Assembly (NCBI RefSeq): GCF_004359985.1
Contig: NZ_SMRO01000003.1
Location: forward strand, 1,038,206 to 1,102,205
Source: Paraburkholderia flava
GTDB taxonomy: Bacteria; Pseudomonadota; Gammaproteobacteria; Burkholderiales; Burkholderiaceae
Direction of reading: 5' to 3'
Length of the DNA: 64,000 bases
Part shown: piece after piece, positions 27,295 through 36,266 of the stretch
How the letters are laid out: each line of letters starts with the position of its first letter
Numbering within the stretch: the stretch's first letter is position 1
Notes under the pieces: model-generated
Databases searched by the model: none
Seen by the model: only the letters and a program-made list of their open reading frames with translations
Told to the model about the DNA's origin: nothing
Made by a program: the position numbers and the translations under genes

Positions 27295-28607
27295 ACACTA
27301 CGCATGATTTGCACGCGACGCTCGATCCGTCGCGCAGAAGCTGGCTCGATACGGCTAACGATCCTTCCTGCGATTTCCCGATCCAGAATCTGCCGTTCGG
27401 CATCTTTAGCGATTCGCGCGATGCGATACCGCGTGTCGGTGTCGCGATTGGCGATCGTATTGTGGATCTGTCGGTGCTTGAGCAGGCGGGGTTACTTACG
27501 CTGGGCGGTGACGCGTCGCGTGGTCTGGCCGCCGCGTTGCGTGACGACGCGTTGAACGCGTTCATCTCGTTGGGCCGCGAAGCATGGCGCAGCGTGCGCG
27601 TTCAACTCGGCAACCTGCTCGATCAACACACCGCGACGCTGCGCGACGATGCTGCGCTGCGCGAACGCGCGCTTATCAATGCCGCGGATGCGACGCTGCA
27701 TCTGCCGGTGCGGATTTCCGGCTATACGGATTTCTATTCGTCGAAGGAACACGCGACGAACGTCGGTTCGATGTTCCGCGATCCGAAGAACGCGTTGCTG
27801 CCGAACTGGTCGGAGATGCCGATCGGCTACAACGGACGCGCGTCGTCGGTGGTCGCGAGCGGCACGCCGGTGCGGCGGCCGAACGGGCAACTGAAGCTGC
27901 CCGATGCGGAGCGTCCGGTGTTCGGTGCGTGTCGCAAGCTCGACATCGAACTGGAGACGGGTTTCATCATCGGCAGCGGTAGTGCGCTCGGCGAACCGAT
28001 CGCGTGCGAGGACGCGGAGTCGCACATCTTCGGGATGGTGTTACTGAACGACTGGAGCGCGCGCGACATCCAGCAATGGGAATACGTGCCGCTCGGTCCG
28101 TTTAACTCGAAGACCTTCGCGACCACGATCTCGCCGTGGATCGTCACGCTCGATGCGCTGGAACCGTTCCGCGTCGCGCAGCCTGTACAGGAGCCGCAAC
28201 CGCTCGCGTATTTGCGGCACGACGGCGCGCATGCATTCGATATCGAGCTTGAAGTGCGGTTGCGGCCGTCGCATGCGCATACGGGCACGACGATCTCGCG
28301 CACGAATTTTCGCCACATGTACTGGACGATGGCGCAGCAGCTCGCGCATCACACGGTGTCCGGGTGCAACACGCGCGTCGGCGATCTGATGGGTTCGGGG
28401 ACGATCAGCGGACCGACCGCCGATTCATCCGGCAGCCTGCTCGAACTGACGTGGAACGGCCAGCGTCCGCTTGTGCTCGACGGCGGCGGCACGCGGACGT
28501 TCATCGAGGACGGTGATGAACTGACGATCGCCGGATGGTGTCAGGGCGAGGGGTATCGCGTGGGGTTCGGGCCGTGCGTGGGGGAGATTCTGCCTGCGCT
28601 GCGGTGA
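27291..28607 (+). CDS. fahA: Fumarylacetoacetase
   Basis: 438 residues. It hydrolyses fumarylacetoacetate to fumarate and acetoacetate. The metal and active-site regions [26 protein letters not shown] and [18 protein letters not shown] are present. It is the last gene of the homogentisate operon. No maleylacetoacetate isomerase gene is in the window, so that step must be encoded elsewhere or occur with glutathione. Confidence 0.97.
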   Translation: MNTTHDLHATLDPSRRSWLDTANDPSCDFPIQNLPFGIFSDSRDAIPRVGVAIGDRIVDLSVLEQAGLLTLGGDASRGLAAALRDDALNAFISLGREAWRSVRVQLGNLLDQHTATLRDDAALRERALINAADATLHLPVRISGYTDFYSSKEHATNVGSMFRDPKNALLPNWSEMPIGYNGRASSVVASGTPVRRPNGQLKLPDAERPVFGACRKLDIELETGFIIGSGSALGEPIACEDAESHIFGMVLLNDWSARDIQQWEYVPLGPFNSKTFATTISPWIVTLDALEPFRVAQPVQEPQPLAYLRHDGAHAFDIELEVRLRPSHAHTGTTISRTNFRHMYWTMAQQLAHHTVSGCNTRVGDLMGSGTISGPTADSSGSLLELTWNGQRPLVLDGGGTRTFIEDGDELTIAGWCQGEGYRVGFGPCVGEILPALR

Positions 28608-28700
28608 GTGGGGCGTGGTGCCTGACCGGTCGCGTCGATTCGCGTGAGGCGGATCGGTGCGACCGATATGCGCTGTACCGCTGATCGGGCAATGCGAGAC

Positions 28701-29852
28701 TCACGACAACGCTTGCACACCACGCCGACGCTCCCACAACACCGCAGCCCCAAACGCAAGCGCACACACCAGCAGCAACACGATCAGCGCCTCGTTGCCG
28801 ACACCCTTCATCAACGCACCGGCAATAAGCGGCCCGCCGAAGCTCGCCGCGCTCCACGACGCCCCTGCCAGCGAACTAGCCGAGACCAGCGCGGCACCGC
28901 GAAAGCGCTCGCCGCACGCGACCAGCGACAGCGTATAGATCGCCCCAGCCGCCGCGCCGAGCACAAACAGCAGCGGCCAGCACAGCCACGGCGACGACAC
29001 GGCCCACGGCAGTAGCGGCAGCAACACGATAACGACGGCCGCGCAGCCGAGGTGCACGCGCTCGCGACCAAGTCGGTCCGCAAGCCAGCCGATCGGAAAC
29101 TGCATCGTCGTATCGCCGAGCAGTAGTGCGGATGCGAACAGCACCGCGACCTCGGTCTCGATCCCGTGCGCCATCGCGTAGAGCGGCAGCAGCGACAGCG
29201 CGATCGTGTCGAACAGTGCGAAGAACATCGTCCCGACGACGATCGCCGGCATTCGCGGCAGCACGTGGCGCCAGGTGTCGTGTTCCTGTTCGCTTTCGAT
29301 GTGCGGCGCGGCGCGGATGGTCGCGAGCGTCGGCAGCGCGAGCAGGAAGATTGCGCCGCACAGCAGGAAGCGTCCGCTGTTGAAGCCGGCGATCTGGCTC
29401 ACCAGCACCGGGCCCGACATCTGGAACAGCGTGAAGGTGGTCGCGTAGATCGCGACGACGCGGCCGCGCGTCGCATCGTCGGCGAGCTGGTTGACCCATG
29501 CTTCGCCGATCGTGAACAGCAGCATCAATGCCGCGCCGCACGCGATGCGCAGCGCCGCCCATACGAACAGGTTCGACGTGAGCTGCATCGCGGCAGTCGC
29601 GACGGCGACGACGAGCACCGCGCCGGCGATCGTCTGACGGCCGCCAAAACGCGCAGCGACCCAGCCGGCGATCGGCACGACGAGCAGGCCGCCGCCTGCC
29701 TGCGCGGCGGTCAGCAATCCGACGACGTCGGTGCCGTAGCCAGCTTGCGTCAACGCGAGCGCGGTGAGCGGAAGGGTCGCGCCGCTGCCGAGTCCGACGA
29801 CGGCGACGCTCAGGATCAGTGCGAGGAAATCGCGAGTGAAGACGACTTTCAT
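28701..29852 (-). CDS. YcaD-like MFS transporter
   Basis: 383 residues with about twelve hydrophobic segments. The motifs TAAQAGGGLLVVPIAGWVAAR and ACGAALMLLFTIGEAWVNQ are typical of the YcaD group. Substrate unknown. Convergent with fahA. Confidence 0.85.
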   Translation of the reverse strand: MKVVFTRDFLALILSVAVVGLGSGATLPLTALALTQAGYGTDVVGLLTAAQAGGGLLVVPIAGWVAARFGGRQTIAGAVLVVAVATAAMQLTSNLFVWAALRIACGAALMLLFTIGEAWVNQLADDATRGRVVAIYATTFTLFQMSGPVLVSQIAGFNSGRFLLCGAIFLLALPTLATIRAAPHIESEQEHDTWRHVLPRMPAIVVGTMFFALFDTIALSLLPLYAMAHGIETEVAVLFASALLLGDTTMQFPIGWLADRLGRERVHLGCAAVVIVLLPLLPWAVSSPWLCWPLLFVLGAAAGAIYTLSLVACGERFRGAALVSASSLAGASWSAASFGGPLIAGALMKGVGNEALIVLLLVCALAFGAAVLWERRRGVQALS

Positions 29853-29940
29853 CGGGCCGAATGCTACACCGGGGGGATGTCGGGCGCACGCGTCGAGCGT
29901 ACGGCGAGCCGTACGGCAAGCCGCGCGTGCAACCGCAGTC

Positions 29941-31116
29941 TCAACCCGCCTGGCCCGCCACAGGCACCCGCTGCGCCCGTCGCTCGATCGACACCGAGAA
30001 CACCGTCAGCAGCACCGCCCCGACCGCGGTCGTCACACCGACCCACGGCAGCGACGCGAGCGGAATGCCCGCGCCGATCGCCATCCCGCCGAGCCATGCG
30101 CCTGTCGCATTGCCCAGGTTGAACGCGCCTTGATTCAACGTCGACGCGAGATTCGGCGCGTGGCTCGCGCGGTCGACGATCAGCATCTGCAGCGGCGGCA
30201 CGATCGCGAACGCGAGGACACCCCACACGAAGATCGTCGCCATCGCGGCGATGGGCGCATGCATCGTCACCGAGAACACCATGAGGATCGCGCAGATCGC
30301 GCACAGGAATGCGATCAACGATGGCATCAACCGCCAGTCCGCGAGCTTGCCGCCAAGCGTGCTGCCGACGGTCAGCCCCAGCCCGAACAGCAGCAGCACC
30401 AGCGTGACCGCATGCGGCGTGAAGCCGGTGACGTCTTCGAGAATCGGCGTGATGTACGTGAAGGTCGAGAACAGACTGGCCGACGCGAGCACGCTGATAC
30501 CGAGCACCATCAGCACCTGCGGATTCTTCAACACGCTGAATTCGCGCACGAGGCTCGCCTTCTGCATCTCGATCCGCGCGGGCAGACACGCGGCGAGCGC
30601 AGCGGCAGCCAGCACGCCGATCACGGTGACGGCCCAGAACGTCGCGCGCCAGCCGACCGCCTGGCCGAGCGCGGTGCCGAGCGGTACGCCGAGCACGTTC
30701 GCGAGCGTGAGGCCGGTGAACATCAGCGCGATGGCCTGCGCACGTCGGTTCGGTGCGACGAGCCCGGCCGCGACCACCGAGCCGATCCCGAAGAACGCGC
30801 CGTGGCAGAACGCGGTGACGATCCGCGCGGCCATCAGGACGGCATAGCCCGGCGCCACCGCGCACAGCAGATTGCCGACGATGAACACGCCGATCAAACT
30901 CAGCAGTGCTTTCTTGCGCGGCATGTTCGCGACCGCGATCGCGACGATCGGCGCACCGATCGTCACGCCGAGCGCGTAGGCCGACACGAGCATGCCGGCG
31001 GCGGGAATCGAGACGGACAGGTCGCGTGCCACGTCGGGCAGCAAGCCCATGATGACGAACTCGGTGGTACCGATCCCAAACGCGGCAATGGCGAGGGCAA
31101 GGAGAGGCAAGGGCAT
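29941..31116 (-). CDS. DHA1-type MFS efflux transporter (YdhP/AraJ-like)
   Basis: 391 residues starting MPLPLLALAIAAFGIGTTEF, the typical start of this group, which has FVIMGLLPDVA in TM1 and GAPIVAIAVANMPRKKALL as motif A. Members export sugars or drugs. A longer reading frame upstream lacks coding character, so the ATG at 31116 is used. A 213-base gap separates it from the enoyl-CoA hydratase gene. Confidence 0.88.
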   Translation of the reverse strand: MPLPLLALAIAAFGIGTTEFVIMGLLPDVARDLSVSIPAAGMLVSAYALGVTIGAPIVAIAVANMPRKKALLSLIGVFIVGNLLCAVAPGYAVLMAARIVTAFCHGAFFGIGSVVAAGLVAPNRRAQAIALMFTGLTLANVLGVPLGTALGQAVGWRATFWAVTVIGVLAAAALAACLPARIEMQKASLVREFSVLKNPQVLMVLGISVLASASLFSTFTYITPILEDVTGFTPHAVTLVLLLFGLGLTVGSTLGGKLADWRLMPSLIAFLCAICAILMVFSVTMHAPIAAMATIFVWGVLAFAIVPPLQMLIVDRASHAPNLASTLNQGAFNLGNATGAWLGGMAIGAGIPLASLPWVGVTTAVGAVLLTVFSVSIERRAQRVPVAGQAG

Positions 31117-31329
31117 GGTGGGCGGATCGGAAGCGCGGCGCGTGTTTCGGGCGGCAGACGCGCGGCGGGAGTGTCGCGGTGCGGCCAGGGTAAAGCAGTA
31201 GGGGATTGTACCTAAGCCAAAACGGCGCGGTGGTGCTGAAAACGGGGACGTGTCGGGATGTTGTGTAGTGCGTTGTTTTTCTGCGGCCTGGTTGAGTGAC
31301 ACGTGACCTTAGCCCCTGTCCGGATTCAC

Positions 31330-32154
31330 TCAGCCAGATGAAGCGGGCGGCTCGACTGCATCGCCATGCCGCCCCGCGCCGCCCGCAAACCGCGCGGCAC
31401 CCGCCACCCCTTCCGCGAACACCGCGTCGTAACCGCTGGCACCTTCGCGACGCAGCGCGTCGGCGAGATCGTCGAGTGGACTGTTGTCTAGCGCGGAGCG
31501 ACGGTCGGCACGCAGCGCTGCTTGAGGCAACGCAGCCAGTTCCGCCGCGAGCCGCTCGGCGGCAGCACGCGCTGCGCCACGCGGCACGACCCGGTTCGCG
31601 AGTCCGAACGCGAGCGCTTCCTGCGCGTCGATCGGGCGGCCGGTCAGGATCAGATCGAGCGCGCGCGACAACCCGATCAGGCGCGGCAACCGGATCGTGC
31701 CGCCGTCGATCAGCGGAATCCCGACGCGTCGGCAGAACACGCCGAGCACCGCGTCGTCCTCGACCACGCGCAGATCGCACAGCGCCGCGAGTTCGAGACC
31801 ACCCGCCACCGCATAGCCGGCAATCGCCGCGATCACTGGTTTGTCGAGCGTCATGCGGGTCGGGCCCATCGGACCGGGGCCGCTGCCGTCGGCATGCAGT
31901 TCGTTGCGGCGCGTGTCGTCGGCGAGCGCGGTCAGGTCCGCACCCGCGCAGAACGTGCCGCCCGCACCGTACAGCACGGCAACGTGCCACGCGGGGTTCG
32001 TATCGAAACGGCGAAACGCGGCGGCGAGTGCGTCGGCGGTCGGACGGTCGACTGCGTTACGACGCGCCGGACGATCGAGCACGATCGTCGCGACCGCATC
32101 GACGGCTTCAACGGTTTCGATCCGCACGTGTTCGCCGAATGTTTCGGTGATCAT
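31330..32154 (-). CDS. Enoyl-CoA hydratase/isomerase family protein
   Basis: 274 residues, crotonase fold. The oxyanion-hole segments GAGGTFCAGADLTAL and IAGYAVAGGLELAALCDLRV are present. The first catalytic Glu position reads GIPLIDGGTIRLPRL, as in many crotonase-like hydratases annotated for short acyl-CoAs. The Ala-rich C-terminus lacks a trimerisation surprise. Substrate unknown. Start MITETFGEHV at 32154. Confidence 0.88.
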   Translation of the reverse strand: MITETFGEHVRIETVEAVDAVATIVLDRPARRNAVDRPTADALAAAFRRFDTNPAWHVAVLYGAGGTFCAGADLTALADDTRRNELHADGSGPGPMGPTRMTLDKPVIAAIAGYAVAGGLELAALCDLRVVEDDAVLGVFCRRVGIPLIDGGTIRLPRLIGLSRALDLILTGRPIDAQEALAFGLANRVVPRGAARAAAERLAAELAALPQAALRADRRSALDNSPLDDLADALRREGASGYDAVFAEGVAGAARFAGGAGRHGDAVEPPASSG

Positions 32155-32336
32155 ATTGATTTCCCCTCGAACCGATGCCTTCGCGAGTACATGCGCACAA
32201 CGCATCGCAAAATGCTATGCGACGAGAATCGCCCGAACGAAGCTGCACGTAGCGCTGGTCCTGCTGTCATGGCAGTTTCATAATCCCCTCTTAGCTTAGG
32301 CGCTTTTTTAACGGGCTGGCCCGCCCCACTTATCGC

Positions 32337-32873
32337 ATGCCTGCCTCTCTTTCATCGACCGCCGCCGGCGATGTGCCGCCCGCCACCGAAACGGTCTGGA
32401 CCGTTCCGCTACCCGGTCACACGCCGTACGATCACGTGCGGCTCAAGCGCGTCTTCGTGGCCGACGGAACGCGTCATCAGGTCGTGCTCGTCGATCTGCG
32501 CAAGCTGCTCGTCTGCGCCGATCGCGACGATACCGACTACGTGCTGCAACCGGTCAACGCATGGCACGCGGGCAAGGTGCGCGGTATCCGCGAGTTTCTC
32601 GATCCGGACAACGAACGTGTCCCTGAGATGCCGTACGTGACCGTGACGCGGCGCCGGACGCCGGGTTTATTCGGCTGGCTTCGGCTCGAGCATGAAGGCG
32701 TGGTCGCGTTTCGCAACGGCCAGCATCGCGCGCGCTATCTTGCTGAAGCGGGCGCGCGCTGGCTGCCGGTCGAAGTGCATGAACGCGAGGCGATGCTGCT
32801 GCATGAAGTGTGCGGCGCAGCCGACGATGCGCGCACCGCGCTGCGGCCCGGCGTCGCCGAAGCGGGCAGCTGA
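32337..32873 (+). CDS. Hypothetical protein with a ParB/fertility-inhibition-like motif
   Basis: 178 residues, soluble, no signal peptide. The section VVAFRNGQHRARYLAEAGAR followed by WLPVEV matches the layout of the ParB/sulfiredoxin-type box (GxHRxxAxxxxGxxxxPVxV), also present in plasmid fertility inhibition (FiwA-like) proteins. The rest is unrecognised. It stands alone between divergently placed metabolic genes, converging with a LysR gene 13 bases on. Function unknown. Confidence 0.7.
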   Translation: MPASLSSTAAGDVPPATETVWTVPLPGHTPYDHVRLKRVFVADGTRHQVVLVDLRKLLVCADRDDTDYVLQPVNAWHAGKVRGIREFLDPDNERVPEMPYVTVTRRRTPGLFGWLRLEHEGVVAFRNGQHRARYLAEAGARWLPVEVHEREAMLLHEVCGAADDARTALRPGVAEAGS

Positions 32874-32885
32874 CGCGTCACGTAC

Positions 32886-33872
32886 TTACACCTGTGGCAC
32901 GACCCGCAGCGTCGTCTGCGCCGCATTAGCCGGTATCGATGCGACGACTTCGATGAGTCCCTGCGGCAACGACACTTCGCGCTCGAACGACCCGGACACG
33001 TGATCGATGAACGATTGCGTCTTCGCGGCGAGGAAGCGGCGCGCCGGATAGACGACCGACACCCGCGCCTCCGGATCGTCGACGATCTGTTCGGGCATCA
33101 CGCGCACGAGCGTGCCGGTTTCGATGTCGTGCGCGACGAGCCGCGCGGGCAGGATCGCGAGGCCCATGCCCGACAGCGCGGCGAGCCGCACCATCAGCAG
33201 ACTGTTCACCGTGTACGTGGGCCGCAGCGTGACCGGATGCGGACGGCCGTCGGCGCCTGCGAAATGCCACGTCGGACTGCGCTGCGCAGGCGGCAGCGCG
33301 ACCCACGCGTGCTGCGGAAACTCGAACGGCGAGCGCGGCGCGCCGCGTTCCGCAAGATAAGCGGGCGCCGCGCACACGACGAGCGGATTCGAACCCAGCG
33401 GATGCTCGACGAGATCCTTGCCCGGCAACGCGGCCCCCGTGACGATACCGACGTCGTAGCCGTCTTCCTGCAGATCGACCGGCCGTTCCGCGAGCGTGAG
33501 CCGCACCCGCACGTGCGGATGATGTCGCTGGAAACCGTCGACGAGCAGCGACAGCGACGCGGGCGACAGCATGCCCGCCGCGACGACGCGCAGCGTGCCG
33601 CCGACCTCGCGCTCGGTATCGACGACCGCGCGCTCCAGATGATCGAGTTCCTCGAGCAGTTCCCGGCACCCTTCGAGGTAGCGCACGCCGGCCTCGGTCA
33701 GCGACAGGTTGCGGGTCGTGCGATGGATGAGCCGCGTATGGAGATGGGCTTCGAGCATCGCGATCGAGCGCGTGACGAGCGCATTCGATACGTCGAGTTG
33801 CTGGGCGGCGCGGCGAAAGCTTTCCGTTTCGGCGACGCTGACGAAGACGCGCATCGCGTGAATCTGGTTCAT
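32886..33872 (-). CDS. LysR family transcriptional regulator
   Basis: 328 residues starting MNQIHAMRVFVSVAETESF, with the winged-helix motif FRRAAQQLDVSNALVTRSIA and a typical effector domain (about 90-300). The target is not evident; the divergent gene is aspT across 630 bases, which may be too far to imply control. Confidence 0.92.
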   Translation of the reverse strand: MNQIHAMRVFVSVAETESFRRAAQQLDVSNALVTRSIAMLEAHLHTRLIHRTTRNLSLTEAGVRYLEGCRELLEELDHLERAVVDTEREVGGTLRVVAAGMLSPASLSLLVDGFQRHHPHVRVRLTLAERPVDLQEDGYDVGIVTGAALPGKDLVEHPLGSNPLVVCAAPAYLAERGAPRSPFEFPQHAWVALPPAQRSPTWHFAGADGRPHPVTLRPTYTVNSLLMVRLAALSGMGLAILPARLVAHDIETGTLVRVMPEQIVDDPEARVSVVYPARRFLAAKTQSFIDHVSGSFEREVSLPQGLIEVVASIPANAAQTTLRVVPQV

Positions 33873-34502
33873 GGGACCTCGCCTTGTAAAAGACGCGCGG
33901 CCGGCGCGCGCAGTGCTGCATGACGGCGACATGCCATCCGGCATCGCTGCGAACCGGTTATGGCGGATTGGGATTCTCGATAAAAATCATATTGACCGTC
34001 CTGTCGAATTACAATATTTTTTGATAAAACCTGATTGTTTGAAGCTAGCAAAAAATCATAGTGAATCGATACCGGAATAGGGCTATCGGTTTTGCATGAT
34101 CGGGTTGGCCAATTAGCGGTTCACCGGAACCTTCTGCGCCGTCGCGGCATCGGTCCGGTACGCTGCACTGCGAGGTGTGCATGGCGGATAGTATGTGTAC
34201 ATGCGGCTTCGCGCCGCGTCAGCCCATCAGTCTCCTTCGCGCGAGCCGCTGCCGCGGCAGTCCCTCACGCTCTCTCCGTTGCAAATAAATCCTTATTGAA
34301 CGCTGCCCGGGACATGTCTGGAATGACATCGAGGTGTTAATGTGCATATCTATTTATGCGCTTCGCTTGATGGTAGATTAACGCCTGGTTGTGTTAATCC
34401 AGATTTCTCTGAATTTCCGTCGAATCGGCGCGTTATCCGGCGAATGGCCGGGCGCCAGGGCACGCAGCAGGTTGCCGCGCGGCCCATCATCGCGAGGACG
34501 TC
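33873..34502. other. Long noncoding gap before aspT
   Basis: 630 bases with AT-rich patches around 33975-34070 and 34300-34400. A small inverted pair TTAAC/GTTAA (34378-34402) lies about 100 bases before aspT. Several short frames exist but none has coding character or a ribosome binding site. It probably contains the aspT promoter. Confidence 0.35.
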
Positions 34503-36188
34503 ATGAGCTGGCTGCACGATATCTTTCAGAAATCCCCCGAGATCGCGCTGTTCCTTTCGCTTGCCGTCGGTTACTTCGTCGGCCAGATCAGGTTCGGCAA
34601 GTTCCAGCTGGGTGGTGTCGGCGGGTCGCTGCTGGCGGCGGTCGTGATCAGTCAGGCCGGCGTGACGATCGACAATGGCGTGAAGGCCGTGATGTTCGCG
34701 GTGTTCATCTATGCGGTGGGTTACGACTCGGGGCCGGGCTTCTTCAATTCGCTGAACCGCAAGACGCTGCGCGAGATCGCGATGGCCGTGTTTCTCGCGG
34801 TATCGGCGCTCGTCACCGTGATCGTCTGCGCGAAGCTGTTCCATCTGAACAAGGGGCTCGCGGCCGGGCTTGCGGGCGGCGCGCTGACGCAGTCCGCGAT
34901 CATCGGCACCGCAGGCGACGCGATCGCGCGCCTCAGCCTGCCCGCCGACCAGATCAAGTCACTGCAATCCGACGTCGCGATCGCGTACGCGGTCACCTAC
35001 GTGTTCGGCACGCTCGGCGCGATCATCGTCTGCGTGAACATCCTGCCGAAGTTCATGGGCCAGGGGCTGCGCGAGGCGTCGCTCGAAGCGGAGCAGACGC
35101 TCGGCGGCGGCGTTGCGGCACACGCGCCGGGCGAGCGCGCGGCGCTGCCCGAACTGGTCGGCCGTGCGTATCGCGTGGGGCCGGCGGCGGGGCGCACGGT
35201 CAAGGACGTGGAGCTGGCGCAGCAGGATCACTTCTCGATCGAGCGGATCCGTCGCGGCGGCAACGCGCTCGAACCGCAGCCCGACGTCGTGCTGCAATCC
35301 GGTGACGTGGTGATGCTGGTCGGCCGGCGCGAAGCGGTGGTCGATGCGGCGCCGCTGATCGGTGACGAAGTGTTCGACGCGGACGGCATGAGTCTCGCGA
35401 TCCAGACGCGCCGCGCCGTTTTCACGCGCAAGGGGATGAACCACACGACGATCGCGGCGGTGCGCGCGAACGTCGATCGCGAACTTCGGCACGGCGTGTT
35501 CGTCGAGAGCGCGACGCGCGCGGGGCAACCGCTGCCGCTGCTGCCCGAAACGCAGCTCGAACACGGCGACGTGATCACCTTCTACGGCTCGCCGAAAGAC
35601 ACGCTGCGCGCGGTGCAGGCTGCGGGCTACGAGCTGCCGTACACCGACAAGACCGATTTCATCTACATGGGCGTCGGCCTCGTGCTGGGGCTGCTGATCG
35701 GTCTCATCGTCGTCAACGTCGCCGGCATTCCGCTGACGCTCGGCTCGGGTGGTGGCTGCCTGCTGTCGGGTCTGCTGTTCGGCTGGATGCGCGGCAAGCA
35801 TCCGATGTATGGCGTGATGCCGTCGGCTGCGTCGCAACTGCTGAAGGACTTCGGGCTCGCCGCGTTTGTCGCGGTGGTCGGTCTGAATTCCGGTCTGCAG
35901 GCGGTGGTCACCGTGAAGCAGAGCGGCGTGACGATCTTTCTGCTCGGCGTGATCGTCACGCTGGTGCCGCTGCTGCTCACCATGCTGTTCGGTCGCTACG
36001 TACTGGGCTATCGCAACGCGGCGATTCTCGCGGGCGCGCTGACCGGCTCGCGCAGTGCAAATCCCGCGTTCGGCGGCGTGCTCGAAAAGGCCGGCAGCGC
36101 GGTGCCGACCGTGCCGTTCGCGATCACCTATGCGATCGCGAACGTGCTGCTTACGCTGCTCGGGCCGCTCGTCGTCGGGCTGGTCTGA
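34503..36188 (+). CDS. aspT: Aspartate:alanine antiporter AspT
   Basis: 561 residues: N-terminal membrane block, two cytoplasmic TrkA-C (RCK_C) domains (about residues 205-375, with DVVLQSGDVVMLVGRRE and ELEHGD-like stretches), and a C-terminal membrane block (YMGVGLVLGLLIGLIVVNVAG...). This is the AAEx family layout. AspT swaps external aspartate for internal alanine, and with AspD this uses up a proton inside the cell and creates a proton motive force. It is 78 bases before aspD. Confidence 0.9.
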   Translation: MSWLHDIFQKSPEIALFLSLAVGYFVGQIRFGKFQLGGVGGSLLAAVVISQAGVTIDNGVKAVMFAVFIYAVGYDSGPGFFNSLNRKTLREIAMAVFLAVSALVTVIVCAKLFHLNKGLAAGLAGGALTQSAIIGTAGDAIARLSLPADQIKSLQSDVAIAYAVTYVFGTLGAIIVCVNILPKFMGQGLREASLEAEQTLGGGVAAHAPGERAALPELVGRAYRVGPAAGRTVKDVELAQQDHFSIERIRRGGNALEPQPDVVLQSGDVVMLVGRREAVVDAAPLIGDEVFDADGMSLAIQTRRAVFTRKGMNHTTIAAVRANVDRELRHGVFVESATRAGQPLPLLPETQLEHGDVITFYGSPKDTLRAVQAAGYELPYTDKTDFIYMGVGLVLGLLIGLIVVNVAGIPLTLGSGGGCLLSGLLFGWMRGKHPMYGVMPSAASQLLKDFGLAAFVAVVGLNSGLQAVVTVKQSGVTIFLLGVIVTLVPLLLTMLFGRYVLGYRNAAILAGALTGSRSANPAFGGVLEKAGSAVPTVPFAITYAIANVLLTLLGPLVVGLV

Positions 36189-36266
36189 GGCTGTCGTTTC
36201 ACTGTCTTCGCGGCATGGGCCGAGCGAGTCCTGCGCGCCACATTCCACTTACGAGGAGCATCCGTT

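Noticed and set aside
29864..31990. A 708-codon minus-strand frame across two genes
   Set aside because: It spans an MFS gene and most of the enoyl-CoA hydratase gene in a wrong phase and is Arg-rich with no family resemblance.
33960..34070. FNR-like sites (TTGAT...) before aspT
   Set aside because: The half-site ttgat at about 34020 lacks a matching ATCAA at the right spacing.
34092..34340. Short frame of 82 codons in the gap before aspT
   Set aside because: No ribosome binding site, Arg/Cys-rich composition and no domain.
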